Source of the DNA: Gemmatimonadota bacterium
GTDB taxonomy: Bacteria; Gemmatimonadota; Gemmatimonadetes; Gemmatimonadales; GWC2-71-9
NCBI GenBank assembly: GCA_016199245.1
Contig: JACQHC010000083.1
Coordinates: 1-33,493 of the forward strand
Length of the DNA stretch: 33,493 nucleotides
Reading direction: 5' to 3'
Part shown: piece after piece, positions 17,345-27,249 of the stretch
Numbering within the stretch: position 1 is the stretch's first letter
Layout: every line of letters begins with the position of its first letter
Program-made: the position numbers and the translations under genes
Notes under the pieces: generated by a model
Told to the model about the DNA's origin: nothing
The model's database searches: none
The model's input: the letters and a program-made list of their open reading frames with translations, nothing else

Positions 17345-18436
17345 TCAGGTCTCGGCGTGGATGGGGGCGGACCGATCCCGCAGCGAGCGCGCCGCCCTTC
17401 CTGAACGGATCGCGAGCACTTCTGCGATCACGCTGAGCGCCACTTGCTCCGCGCCGTCAGTTCCGATGTCCAGCCCCACGGGTCCGAAGAGGCGCTCGGC
17501 ATGATCGCGCGGCACAGCGCCGGTGATCTCCAGACTTTGCACGATGCGCTTCCGCCGGGCGCGAGGACCCAGCATGCCGACGTAGGGGGCGGGGGTCTTG
17601 AGTAGCGCCGCGACGTACGCCTGGTCGTGCGCATAGTTGTGCGTCATCACGACGGCGAACGAATCGTCGTCGAGTCCCACCTCACCAAGCCCCCCGCTCG
17701 CATCCGTCGCCACCAGCGCTGCGGCGTGGGGGAACCGCTCCCGCGTGAGATACCCGTGACGGTAGTCCACGACAATGACGCGGAATCCCGCGGCGGCGGC
17801 GAACCGCGCGAGCGGGATCGCATCATCGCCGGCCCCGAACAGGGCGAGCTGCGGCGGCGGCTGGAGCACGTCGATGAACACCGTATAGCCGGCCACCTGG
17901 TCCACGCCCGGCTCGCCCGTGTGCAGCCGCTCTCGCGCTCGCCCAACGACGCGTCCGTCGAGCCCGGCCTCCAGCGAGCCGTTCACCGCAGCGGCCGTGA
18001 CGACCATCCGCCGTTCCGCAAGCGCGTCCGGTCCTTTGATCACACTGCACGCAGCGAAGGCGCGGCGACCGTCGAGCAGTCCCCGCTCGTCGGACCGCGC
18101 GGCGCTCACGGGCTCCACGAACACGTCCACCTGCCCGTCGCAGCCGAGGCCCAGATCCCACGCCTCCACCTCGTCAGATCCCGAGCAGTAACTCCGCAGT
18201 TCGCTCGTCCCGCTGCGAATCACGCGCAGGGCGACCTCGCGCACGTCCTGCTCCAGGCAGCCGCCGCTCACGTTTCCAACGCTCGAGCCGTCCTCTGCCA
18301 CGAGCATCTTGGCACCCTCGTGCCGGTAGGCCGACCCCTTCACGTTGATCACAGTAGCAAGCGCCGCGCGTCTGCCAGCCGTGCTCAGCTCGGCAAGCCG
18401 ATCCAGGACCTGACGGGTTTCCAGCCAGTGTTTCAT
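17345..18436 (-). CDS. coxF: XdhC/CoxF family protein (molybdenum hydroxylase maturation)
   Basis: ALATVINVKGSAYRHEGAKMLVAEDGSSVGNVSGGCLEQDV (XdhC/CoxI N-terminal domain); LALFGAGDDAIPLARFAAAAGFRVIVVDYR Rossmann domain; MTHNYAHDQAYV...YVGMLGPRARRKRI. Confidence 0.93.
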   Translation of the reverse strand: MKHWLETRQVLDRLAELSTAGRRAALATVINVKGSAYRHEGAKMLVAEDGSSVGNVSGGCLEQDVREVALRVIRSGTSELRSYCSGSDEVEAWDLGLGCDGQVDVFVEPVSAARSDERGLLDGRRAFAACSVIKGPDALAERRMVVTAAAVNGSLEAGLDGRVVGRARERLHTGEPGVDQVAGYTVFIDVLQPPPQLALFGAGDDAIPLARFAAAAGFRVIVVDYRHGYLTRERFPHAAALVATDASGGLGEVGLDDDSFAVVMTHNYAHDQAYVAALLKTPAPYVGMLGPRARRKRIVQSLEITGAVPRDHAERLFGPVGLDIGTDGAEQVALSVIAEVLAIRSGRAARSLRDRSAPIHAET

Positions 18437-19593
18437 GACAACCTGCCCAGTCGACGCGCCAGCGCTTCGAGCGACGCCACGCTGGCGCAGGGTACGAAGT
18501 CATCCACGTACGGGAGCGCCGCTCGCAGGCCCTGCGTTGCCGGCTCGAAGCCAGGTCGGCTGGCGAGCGGATCCAGCCAGATGAGCCGGTGACACGAGCG
18601 CCGGAGCGTCGCCATCTCGCGTGCGAGCAGCGCCGGATCGTCGCGCTCCCACCCGTCAGACACCAGCAGCACGACCGCACCGCTCCGCACCGTACGGCGC
18701 ACCCACCAGCGGTTCAACTCCCCGAGACTCGACCCGATCCGTGTACCCGAGCTCCAGTCCGCTACCGCGGTGGCCGCGCGCCGCAACGCCGTGTCCGGGT
18801 GACGGTGGCGCAGCGCTCGCGTGATGCGCGTGAGGCGGGTGCTGAACGCGAACACCTCGAGCGGCGCCCCAGCCTGCCCGAACGCGTGCGCGAATCGCAG
18901 CAGGAAGCGACTGTACCGCTCCATGGACCCGCTCACGTCGAGGATCAATACGACGGGCCGCGGACGCTCCCGCCGCCGGAGCCAGTACCAGTACGTCGCC
19001 TCGCCGCCGCTTCCCAGCGTCCGGCGCAGCATGCGCCGGGCGGCGAGCCGCGAGCCCGAATTATCGATCCGTGGCCGGCGCGAGGGCCTCAGGGGCAAGC
19101 GTGGCCGTAGCGTCTGGAGCATCGCCACTGCGTCACGCGATTCTTCGGGCGTAAGATCCGCGAAGTCCGCCGCGCGCAGGCGCTCGTTGGCGCTCGCAGT
19201 CCGCGGTGCTGAGCCGTCCACGACGTCGGTGACCTCCTGCGTGCCGCTCTCCGCGGGCCACGCCGTGGCGTGTGGTGGCTCACTGGCCTGACGCACGCGT
19301 GGGAGCGCGGACGAGGGCCGACCCGACACGGTGCTGCGTCGCCAGAACAGGTCGAACGCGGCGTCATAGACTCCGCGCTCCTCGCGCCGCCGCACGAAGA
19401 TCGCCCGACCCGCAGCCTTCACATCTGATCGAGCGTCGAAGCCGAGCAGCGGTAATACGCGGACAAACTGCCGCGTCTGCTCCGGGTCCACGGCCATCCC
19501 CGCCTGGCGCAGCAGCCGGCCGAACGCCACCACGTTTGCGACGAGCGCATCGCCGGACGGCGCGACCGTCACATCAGGCCGCGTGAATCTCAT
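18433..19593 (-). CDS. coxE: CoxE-like VWA-domain protein
   Basis: PRPVVLILDVSGSMERYSRFLLRFAHAFG (MIDAS DxSxS), FAFSTRLTRITRAL, VLLVSDGWERDDPALL. Overlaps XdhC start and MoxR end. Confidence 0.93.
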   Translation of the reverse strand: MRFTRPDVTVAPSGDALVANVVAFGRLLRQAGMAVDPEQTRQFVRVLPLLGFDARSDVKAAGRAIFVRRREERGVYDAAFDLFWRRSTVSGRPSSALPRVRQASEPPHATAWPAESGTQEVTDVVDGSAPRTASANERLRAADFADLTPEESRDAVAMLQTLRPRLPLRPSRRPRIDNSGSRLAARRMLRRTLGSGGEATYWYWLRRRERPRPVVLILDVSGSMERYSRFLLRFAHAFGQAGAPLEVFAFSTRLTRITRALRHRHPDTALRRAATAVADWSSGTRIGSSLGELNRWWVRRTVRSGAVVLLVSDGWERDDPALLAREMATLRRSCHRLIWLDPLASRPGFEPATQGLRAALPYVDDFVPCASVASLEALARRLGRLS

Positions 19594-20464
19594 CCAGCAG
19601 CTTCCTCGCGCCGCCCGAGCGCATCGCGCTCACGTCTTCCTGGTACTTGAGCAGCGCGCCGAGCGTGCGTTCCACCTGGTCGGCCTCGAGCCGTTTGCTG
19701 CCGAGCGCCACGAGCGCGGCGGCCCAGTCGATCGTCTCGGCCACGCCCGGCACCTTGGTGAGATCCGCCTGGCGTAGCCGTTGGACGAATGCCACGATTT
19801 CGCGCGCCAGGCTCTCCGGCACGCCCGGCAGGCGTCGCGCGAGAATCTCGAGCTCGCGCTCGCTCGTCGGGTAGTCGATCCAGTGATACAGGCAACGGCG
19901 TTTCAGGGCATCGTGGACCTCGCGCGTGCGGTTGCTCGTGATGATCACCCGTGGCGGCCGTTCGGCCTTGATCGTGCCGATCTCCGGCACGGTCACCGCG
20001 AAGTCACTGAGTACCTCCAGCAGGTACGCCTCGAATTCCTCGTCCGCGCGGTCCACCTCGTCGATCAGCAGCACCGGCGGCTCTGGACGTGAGTTGGCCA
20101 GGGCCTTGAGCAACGGCCGGCGGATGAGGAACTCCTCGCTGAAGATGTCCTTCGTCGCCGCCGTCTTGGCTTCGCCCCGCGCCTCGAGCAGGCGAATCTC
20201 CATCATCTGGCGCGGATAGTCCCACTCGTAAACGGCGGTGTTGACGTCCAGGCCCTCGTAGCACTGCAGACGGATCAATTCGGCCTTAAGCACGGCGGCG
20301 AGCGTGCGGGCCACCTCGGTCTTCCCAACGCCGGCTTCGCCTTCGAGCAGCAGGGGGCGGTCGAGCGTAAGAGACAGGTAGACCGCCGTCGCCAGATCGC
20401 GATCGGCGATGTAGCGCTCCGCTTCAAACGCGGCCCGGAGGGAGTCGATGGAAAGCGTCGCCAT
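19574..20464 (-). CDS. coxD: MoxR/CoxD-type AAA+ ATPase
   Basis: LLLEGEAGVGKTEVARTLA (Walker A), VLLIDEVDRADEEFEAYLLEVLSDF (Walker B), PRVIITSNRTREVHDALKRRCLYHWIDYP. Confidence 0.95.
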   Translation of the reverse strand: MATLSIDSLRAAFEAERYIADRDLATAVYLSLTLDRPLLLEGEAGVGKTEVARTLAAVLKAELIRLQCYEGLDVNTAVYEWDYPRQMMEIRLLEARGEAKTAATKDIFSEEFLIRRPLLKALANSRPEPPVLLIDEVDRADEEFEAYLLEVLSDFAVTVPEIGTIKAERPPRVIITSNRTREVHDALKRRCLYHWIDYPTSERELEILARRLPGVPESLAREIVAFVQRLRQADLTKVPGVAETIDWAAALVALGSKRLEADQVERTLGALLKYQEDVSAMRSGGARKLLDEIHAA

Positions 20465-20524
20465 GGCAGGACAAATCTACGGCCTGGGGAAGGAACACGT
20501 GAGCGCTGCGCTCGGACACGCAAA

Positions 20525-21028
20525 TCAGCGCCGCTCTCGCCCAACCGCCTTTGCGAACTTCTTCCAAAACCCGTCGGCGAGCTTCCCGGCCGTCCCCTTG
20601 AGCAGCCGCGCACCCACGCTCACCACCGTCCCATGCACGTCCGCCGCCACAGTCCACGATAGCCGCGTGCGGTTCGCCGCCGGGGTCTCGAGCGCGACTG
20701 ACGACTCCACCCGCACCTCCGACCCGGCCGCTCGCCCGCGCGCGGCCATCTTGGCGCTAATCGGAGGGTCGAGATCGGACAGCTCGACATCAAGCACGAA
20801 GGTGAGCTTCACCGCCCCGACGCCCAATCCGGCGGTGACTTTGTAGTGGGTGTCGTCCACCACCTTCACGGACCTCACCCCCGGCGCGCACTTCCCCACG
20901 AACTCGGCGTCCAGCAGCCGCTCCCACACCCGCTCGCGCGGCGCGGCGATCTCGGGCGCGCCGGACAACTCCAGCCGCACGTTACGGAGATCGCGGATTG
21001 CGGAGTGCAGATGCCGGAATGCGACCAC
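20525..21028 (-). CDS. coxG: CoxG family SRPBCC protein (carbon monoxide dehydrogenase subunit G-like)
   Basis: LSGAPEIAAPRERVWERLLDAEFVGKCAPGVRSVKVVDDTHYKVTAGLGVGAVKLTFVLDVELSDLDPP...; true start probably the GTG or TTG just before VRLELSG. Confidence 0.9.
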   Translation of the reverse strand: MVAFRHLHSAIRDLRNVRLELSGAPEIAAPRERVWERLLDAEFVGKCAPGVRSVKVVDDTHYKVTAGLGVGAVKLTFVLDVELSDLDPPISAKMAARGRAAGSEVRVESSVALETPAANRTRLSWTVAADVHGTVVSVGARLLKGTAGKLADGFWKKFAKAVGRERR

Positions 21029-21087
21029 TCATCTCACTGCGCGGTCCCGGCGGTTGTCCGCTGCCGCCATCCTGTAACCCCCGGGGT

Positions 21088-21942
21088 TCAGCCGGCCCTG
21101 CCGGCCGCCGTGGTCAGCGCCTTCCGCACGGCCACCCTCGCCAGATGTAGCCGGTACTCGGCCGACGCGTGGATGTCCTCGTTTGCGGAGACGCCCTCGA
21201 CCGCCGCCGCAGCCGCCGCGCGGAGAATCTCTTTGTTCGGCGTCCGGCCGATGAGCTTGGCGGCGGACGCCGCGAAGAACGGGGTATCGGCGAGGCCGGT
21301 GATCCCCACCGCCGCGTGCGTCACCGCCCCGCCTGAGACCGCGACCACGGCTGCCACGCCCACCAGCGCGTACCCCGACGCCGCCTGCTCGAAGCTCTCG
21401 TACGCTGTGCCGGCACCTTGCGGCAGGAACGGCAACAGGATCTCCGTGAGCAGCTCGTCCTTCTTCATCGCGGTTGCGAACGGCCCCTTGAAGAACTTCC
21501 GCGCGGGCACCGACCGCTTGCCTCGCCTCGACTGGAGCGTGAGCACCGCGTCGAGCGCGAGCACGACGGCAGGCATGTCGGACGCGGGATCGGCGTGTGC
21601 CAGCCCGCCACCGATGGTACCGCGGTTCCTCACCTGCCGGTCCCCGATGCCCGCCGTGGTCTCGGCGATGATTGGATGGGTGTTGTGCAGCAGCTTCGAA
21701 TCGAGCAGATCCCGGTAGGTTGTCGCGGCCCCGATCACCGTGCCCTGTTTGGCCCGCTTGATCCCCTGGAGCTGTGGCAGGTGCCCGATGTCCACCACGA
21801 CGCTCGGCTGGGCGAGCCGGAACCGGAGGAGTGGCACCAACGACTGCCCACCGGCGATCACCTTGGTTCCCCGCGTGCCCGCGGCCTTCAGCGCGTCGGC
21901 GAGGGACCGGGCGCGCGTGTATTCGAATGCGGCCGGAATCAC
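21088..21942 (-). CDS. coxM: CoxM/CutM-type FAD-binding subunit of molybdenum hydroxylase
   Basis: VIPAAFEYTRARSLADALKA...VIAGGQSLVPLLRFRLAQPSVVVDIGHL...NRGTIGGGLAHADPASDMPAVVLALDA. GTG start overlaps the coxL stop (GTGA). Confidence 0.95.
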   Translation of the reverse strand: MIPAAFEYTRARSLADALKAAGTRGTKVIAGGQSLVPLLRFRLAQPSVVVDIGHLPQLQGIKRAKQGTVIGAATTYRDLLDSKLLHNTHPIIAETTAGIGDRQVRNRGTIGGGLAHADPASDMPAVVLALDAVLTLQSRRGKRSVPARKFFKGPFATAMKKDELLTEILLPFLPQGAGTAYESFEQAASGYALVGVAAVVAVSGGAVTHAAVGITGLADTPFFAASAAKLIGRTPNKEILRAAAAAAVEGVSANEDIHASAEYRLHLARVAVRKALTTAAGRAG

Positions 21943-24293
21943 CTCGCGCCTCCTTTCGCCTGCTGAATCGCCGCCCACACCGTGGCGGGAGTGAGCGGCT
22001 TGTCGATGTGGGTGATGCCGAGGGGGGCGAGCGCGTCGCATACGGCATTCACCACCGTCGGTACCGAGGCGATCGTGCCGGTCTCGCCGATCCCCTTTAC
22101 GCCGAGCGGGTTCACCGGCGACGGCGTCACGGTGGAGGCCGTCTCGATCTTCGGCATCTGCGACGCGCGCGGCACCGCGTAATCCATCATCGTTCCGGTG
22201 AGCAGCTGGCCGTCCTCGTCGTACACGGCGATTTCCTGGAGCGCTTCGCCGAGGCCCTGTACCACGCCGCCGTGTACCTGCCCCTCGACCAGCATCGGGT
22301 TGATCTGCGGGCCACAGTCGTCCACGGCGATATAGCGCAGGATCTTCACCCGCCCGGTCTCCACGTCCACCTCCACCGTGCAGATGTGCGTTCCAAACGG
22401 AAAGACGAAATTCGACGGGTCGTAGAACGCCGAGGCCTCGAGGCCCGGCTCCACCCCCGGTGGCATATTCCACGCAACGTTGGCCATGAGCGCGAGGTCC
22501 CCGAAGGTCTTGGCCTGATCGGGCGAGCCCCGGACGACGAACTTGCCGTCCTTCCACTCCAGGTCCGCTTCGCTCGCCTCGAGCAGATGAGCCGCGAGCT
22601 TCTTCGCCTTTTCCTTCACCCGGTCGGCCGCGAGCTTCACGGCGGGGCCGCCCACCGCCGTGGTCCTGCTCCCATAGGTTCCCCACCCCTGCGGTGTGGC
22701 CTCGGTATCGCCCGCTACGATTTCGATGTTTTCAATGGGGATCCCGAACTCGTCGGCCACGATCTGGGCGAACGTGGTCTCCTCACCCTGCCCGTGCGGC
22801 TTGCCCCCGATGTATACGCGCACGACGCCCGTGGGATACACGCGGACCACGGCCGAGTCGTACAGCCCGCCGCCGAAGCCCACCGCGCCGGCCACCTGTG
22901 ACGGCCCGAGCCCGCAAATCTCGCAGTACGTCGTGACGCCCACTCCGAGATAACGCCCCTGCTTCCGAGCCTTGGCCTGCTCGGCGCGGAAGGCCTTGTA
23001 GTCGAGCATCCCGAGCGCCTTGTCCAGCGCGCCCTGATAGTCGCCCGAGTCGTACGTGATGCCCGTGGCGACCGTGTAGGGGAACTTGTCCTTGGGAATC
23101 AAGTTCTTCCGCCGCACTACCACCGGGTCCATCTTGATCTTCCGCGCGTAGACCTCCACCAGCCGCTCGATCAGGTACGTTGCCTCGGGACGGCCGGCCC
23201 CGCGGTACGCATCGACCGGCGTCGTGGTCGTGTACACGCCGTACACGGTGCCCTCGATGTTCGGGATCGTATACGGCCCCGAGTACATGAGCCCGTGGAG
23301 AATCGTCGGAATCCCGGGCGCCGCCGTGGACGCATACGCGCCAAGTCCCGCGTACACCCGTGTCCTAAGACCCGTGATTGTCCCGTCCTTCGTCCCGCAC
23401 AACTCCACGTATTCCACATGGTCCCGCCCGTGGATCGTGACCTTGTAGTTCTCGGAGCGATCCTCGGTCCACTTGACCGGCCGCTTCAGGTCCATCGCGG
23501 CGAAGCACACCAGGGCTTCGTCGGCGTAGCCGGGGATCTTGCTGCCGAAGCCGCCGCCCACGTCGGGCGCCACCACCCGGATCTTGTGCTCGGGTACCTT
23601 GAGCATGACCGAGCAGAGGAACCGATGGATGTGGGGGTTCTGGCTCGTGACCCAAAGGGTGAGCTGACCCATCGCATCGTTCCAGGTCGCGACTGCGGCG
23701 CGCGGCTCCAGGGCGGTGGGCTGGAGGCGCGGCTGAAGCAGTCGCAGCTCGACCTTCACGGCCGCCTCGGCGAACGTCTTCGCCGGGTCCCCTCCTGACA
23801 CCTTCCACGTGAACGCGACGTTGCCGGGCACGTCGGCGTGAAGCTGGGGGGCCTCTTTTCCCGTGGCCTTCTCGGGGTTCACCACGGCATCAAGCGGCTC
23901 GTAGTCCACGTCCACCAGGTCCACCCCGTCCCGGGCCGCCGCGCGAGATTCCGCGACGACCATCGCGACCGCGTCACCCACATAGCGGACCTTCTCGTAG
24001 GCCAGCAGCGGATGCGGCGGGGTCCTGAGATCGCAGTTGGGCACGTTCCAGGCGCACGGCACCGGGTTCACGCGGTCCTTTGTGTCCTGGCCCGTGTACA
24101 CCGCGACCACGCCGGCGACCTTCTTTGCGCGCTTCGTCTCGACGCTCCTGACGCGAGCGTGCGCGAAGGGGCTCCGGACGAAGGCGGCGTACAGCATCCC
24201 CGGCAGCTTCACGTCGTCGGTGTAGGTCCCACGGCCGGTCAGCAGGCGGGGGTCCTCACGCCGTTTGATGCCGGATCCGAACAGGGTCGCCAT
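21939..24293 (-). CDS. coxL: CoxL/CutL-type molybdopterin-binding large subunit, form II (AYRGAGR motif)
   Basis: GSGIKRREDPRLLTGRGTYTDDVKLPGMLYAAFVRSPFAHARV..., PDVGGGFGSK, PVDAYRGAGRPEATYLIERLVEVYA, GVKGIGETGTIASVPTVVNAVCDALAPLG. Confidence 0.96.
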   Translation of the reverse strand: MATLFGSGIKRREDPRLLTGRGTYTDDVKLPGMLYAAFVRSPFAHARVRSVETKRAKKVAGVVAVYTGQDTKDRVNPVPCAWNVPNCDLRTPPHPLLAYEKVRYVGDAVAMVVAESRAAARDGVDLVDVDYEPLDAVVNPEKATGKEAPQLHADVPGNVAFTWKVSGGDPAKTFAEAAVKVELRLLQPRLQPTALEPRAAVATWNDAMGQLTLWVTSQNPHIHRFLCSVMLKVPEHKIRVVAPDVGGGFGSKIPGYADEALVCFAAMDLKRPVKWTEDRSENYKVTIHGRDHVEYVELCGTKDGTITGLRTRVYAGLGAYASTAAPGIPTILHGLMYSGPYTIPNIEGTVYGVYTTTTPVDAYRGAGRPEATYLIERLVEVYARKIKMDPVVVRRKNLIPKDKFPYTVATGITYDSGDYQGALDKALGMLDYKAFRAEQAKARKQGRYLGVGVTTYCEICGLGPSQVAGAVGFGGGLYDSAVVRVYPTGVVRVYIGGKPHGQGEETTFAQIVADEFGIPIENIEIVAGDTEATPQGWGTYGSRTTAVGGPAVKLAADRVKEKAKKLAAHLLEASEADLEWKDGKFVVRGSPDQAKTFGDLALMANVAWNMPPGVEPGLEASAFYDPSNFVFPFGTHICTVEVDVETGRVKILRYIAVDDCGPQINPMLVEGQVHGGVVQGLGEALQEIAVYDEDGQLLTGTMMDYAVPRASQMPKIETASTVTPSPVNPLGVKGIGETGTIASVPTVVNAVCDALAPLGITHIDKPLTPATVWAAIQQAKGGAR

Positions 24294-24296
24294 GGC

Positions 24297-24800
24297 TCAC
24301 CCCCCAGAGACCGCGGCGCCGGGCCGCCGGCTCCCGCGCAGGGCGGAGGCAGCGGACCGGACAGCGGCCACGATGTTCTGGTAGCCCGTGCACCGGCACA
24401 CGTTGCCCTCCAGGGCGTGCCGGATCTCGTCCTCGGTCGGATCGGGGTTGTCCCGCAATAGCTCCACGGTCGTCATCACAAACCCCGGTGTGCAGAAGCC
24501 GCATTGCAGCCCGTGCTTTTCCCAGAAGGCCTGTTGTACCGGGTGAAGCGTGCCGTCCCTCGCCAGGCCCTCAATGGTAGTGATCTTGTGACCTTCTGCC
24601 TGCACGGCGAGCACGGAGCAGCTCTTCACCGCGCGTCCGTCCAGCAGCACCGTACAGGCGCCACATTGACTGGTATCGCACCCGACCTGGGTGCCAGTGA
24701 GATTCAGCTCGTCCCGCAACATGTGGACGAGCAACGTGCGCGGCTCTGCCTGCGCCTTCAGCGCCTGGCCGTTCACGTTGAGTGTGATGGTCTGTGTCAT
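24297..24800 (-). CDS. coxS: CoxS/CutS-type [2Fe-2S] subunit
   Basis: GCDTSQCGACTVLLDG plant-type 2Fe-2S and CGFCTPGFVMT...NVCRCTGYQNIV second cluster motifs. ATG at 24800 with upstream GGGAGG. Confidence 0.95.
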   Translation of the reverse strand: MTQTITLNVNGQALKAQAEPRTLLVHMLRDELNLTGTQVGCDTSQCGACTVLLDGRAVKSCSVLAVQAEGHKITTIEGLARDGTLHPVQQAFWEKHGLQCGFCTPGFVMTTVELLRDNPDPTEDEIRHALEGNVCRCTGYQNIVAAVRSAASALRGSRRPGAAVSGG

Positions 24801-24932
24801 CGTGCAGGAACCTCCCAAGCCTGGTGCGCGTTTCCATGGGATAACCGGGTTGGGACGAGCGTCGTTAATATGCCCGCAGGCACCGTAGCCGCCAGGCCGA
24901 GCCAGGCCTCCGCGGCGCGCTATTATTCCGGT

Positions 24933-27173
24933 GTGACCGACCTATCCGCCCGCCTCAATGCGGGCCTCGCCGGCCGTTACACGATTGAGCGCGAGCTAGG
25001 GCGCGGTGGTATGGCTGTCGTGTACCTCGCGCGTGAGCTCCGCCACGACCGTCAGGTTGCGCTCAAGGTGCTACGGCCAGAACTCCAGGGGCCCGGCGCC
25101 GAACCGGACCGGTTCCTCCGCGAGATCCGCATGTCGGCGGGCCTCACGCATCCGCACATCCTGCCGCTCCATGACTCAGGGGAATGCGACGGCTTGTTGT
25201 ACTACGTCATGCCCCTGGTCGGAGCATCGCTCAGGCAGCGGCTGCGCGAGGAGCAGCGCCTGCCCGTCGCGGGGCCGGTGCGCATCGCGCGCACCGTGGC
25301 GGCGGCGATCGACTACGCGCACCGGCACGGTGTGGTACACCGGGACCTCAAGCCTGAGAACATCCTGCTCCACGACGGCCAACCGTTGGTAGCCGACTTC
25401 GGGGTCGCAAAGGCGCTGACGGCCTGTTGCGATGAGCTGACGCTGCGGGGCATGGCGATCGGCACGCCCGCCTACATGAGCCCGGAGCAGGCGACGGGCG
25501 ACGGCTCCGTGGACCAACGGAGCGACATCTACAGCCTGGGATGCATGTTGTTCGAGATGCTGTGCGGGCACCCACCGTTCTCGGGCGAGACGTCCGTCTC
25601 CGTGATGGCCCAGCAGGCGGTCAAGACGCCACCAGCCGTTCGGATGCTGCGGGCCGACGTCCCAGGTGGCGTTGCCGAGGCCGTCGCACGCGCGCTCGCC
25701 AAGGATCCGGCCCATCGCTACGCCACGGCGCTCGACTTCGCCGCCGCGCTCGAGTCGGGCCTGGCGGCGACGCCGGCCGCCTCCGCGACCGCCCGACGAC
25801 AGATGATCGCCGTGCTCCCGTTCGTGAACGCGAGTCCCGATCCGGACGCCGAATACCTGAGCGACGGGATCACCGATGAGCTGATCAATGCCCTCGCCCG
25901 GCTCGAGGGGCTGCAGGTTACCTCCCGCACCTCGGCGTTCGCGTTCAAGGGGAAGCAACTGGACGTCCGCTCCATCGGGGCGCAACTCAACGCCTCGGCC
26001 GTCCTCGAGGGCACCGTGCGGAAGGCCGGCAGCCGCTTGCGCGTCACGGCACAACTGTCGAGCACAGCCGACGGCACCCTGCTCTGCTCCCACCGCTTCG
26101 ACCGCGAACTAAAAGACGTGTTCGCCATTCAGGACGAGATTGCGCAGACAATGGTGAGTACCCTGAAGAAGGTGCTTCTCGCCGACACGGGACCCGTGGC
26201 GCCGCCGCGCTACACCCAGAACGAGCGGGCGTACCACCTTTACCTGCGCGGCCGGCATCACTGGAATCGGCGGAACCGCGAGGGCGTCGCCGAAGCGATT
26301 CGTTACTTCGAAGAGACGATTGCAGCCGATCCGTCCTACGCGCCCGCCTTCACCGGACTCGCGGATTCGTACGCGCTCGAGCTGGACTACCGCAGCGCGC
26401 CCGTAGCGGAAGGGATGGAGCGCGCCAAGCAGCAGGCGCGCCGGGCGCTCGAGTTGGACGAGACGCTGGCAGAGGCACACACCTCGCTCGGCTGGGTCAC
26501 GTTCATCTACGATTGGGACTGGGAAGCCGCGGGCAGCGAGTTCCGCCGGGCCATCGAGTTGAACCCGAGTTATGCCACGGCTCATCAGTGGTACGCATTC
26601 CTGCATGCCGCGCACGGCCGGTTCGACGAGGCGGTGGGAGAAGTCCTGCTGGCGGCGGACCTGGACCCGATGTCCGCGTCCATCCGCCGCAGTGTGGGAT
26701 GGGCGTTGTACTACGCCCGGCGCGCCGATCAGGCGCTCGATCACCTGCGGCGCGCGGCAACCATGGATCCCACGTCCGGCGAGACGTTCCGGATTCTGGG
26801 CCTGGTGCACCTGCTCCTCGGCAATGACACGCAAGCCGAGGCGGCGTTTCGCGAGGCGATTCCGTTGTCCGGGCACGCCGATTACGCCGTGGCCGGCCTG
26901 GCGCACCTCGACGCGCGCCGCGGTCGCACTACCGCGGCGCGAGAGGCGCTCGAGACTCTCCGCCGCGAAGCCGAGACGAGGTACGTCTCCCCCGTCGCGT
27001 TCGCAACGATTCACGCGGGGCTCAGCGACGCCGACGCCACATTCCATGCGCTGGAACAATGCTATCGGGAGCGCCGCGGCTGGATGGCGTATCTCAAGGT
27101 CCAACCCGTGCTGGATCCGCTGAGGAACGATCCCCGGTTCGCGCCGTGGCTGCGACGAATGAGGCTCGATTGA
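24933..27173 (+). CDS. Serine/threonine protein kinase with C-terminal TPR region
   Basis: YTIERELGRGGMAVVYLARELRHDRQVALKVL, VVHRDLKPENILLHDGQPLVADFGVAKAL, GTPAYMSPEQATGDGSVDQRSDIYSLGCMLFEMLCG. Then MIAVLPFVNASPDPDAEYLSDGITDELINALARL and TPR repeats. GTG start preferred; ATG 24870 is possible. Confidence 0.93.
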   Translation: MTDLSARLNAGLAGRYTIERELGRGGMAVVYLARELRHDRQVALKVLRPELQGPGAEPDRFLREIRMSAGLTHPHILPLHDSGECDGLLYYVMPLVGASLRQRLREEQRLPVAGPVRIARTVAAAIDYAHRHGVVHRDLKPENILLHDGQPLVADFGVAKALTACCDELTLRGMAIGTPAYMSPEQATGDGSVDQRSDIYSLGCMLFEMLCGHPPFSGETSVSVMAQQAVKTPPAVRMLRADVPGGVAEAVARALAKDPAHRYATALDFAAALESGLAATPAASATARRQMIAVLPFVNASPDPDAEYLSDGITDELINALARLEGLQVTSRTSAFAFKGKQLDVRSIGAQLNASAVLEGTVRKAGSRLRVTAQLSSTADGTLLCSHRFDRELKDVFAIQDEIAQTMVSTLKKVLLADTGPVAPPRYTQNERAYHLYLRGRHHWNRRNREGVAEAIRYFEETIAADPSYAPAFTGLADSYALELDYRSAPVAEGMERAKQQARRALELDETLAEAHTSLGWVTFIYDWDWEAAGSEFRRAIELNPSYATAHQWYAFLHAAHGRFDEAVGEVLLAADLDPMSASIRRSVGWALYYARRADQALDHLRRAATMDPTSGETFRILGLVHLLLGNDTQAEAAFREAIPLSGHADYAVAGLAHLDARRGRTTAAREALETLRREAETRYVSPVAFATIHAGLSDADATFHALEQCYRERRGWMAYLKVQPVLDPLRNDPRFAPWLRRMRLD

Positions 27174-27249
27174 CCGGACCGGCGGCGACCCAACCGCTGA
27201 AAGCCGGCGCCGGTTTGAACCCGCGAACGACCGCCGCTAGGTTCGTGTC

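Noticed and set aside
21029-22686. Alternate-frame minus-strand ORFs spanning coxM/coxL (e.g. 21029-22048, 339 aa)
   Set aside because: Out of frame with the recognised CoxM and CoxL proteins; Arg/Gly/Ala-rich composition typical of a GC-rich off-frame.
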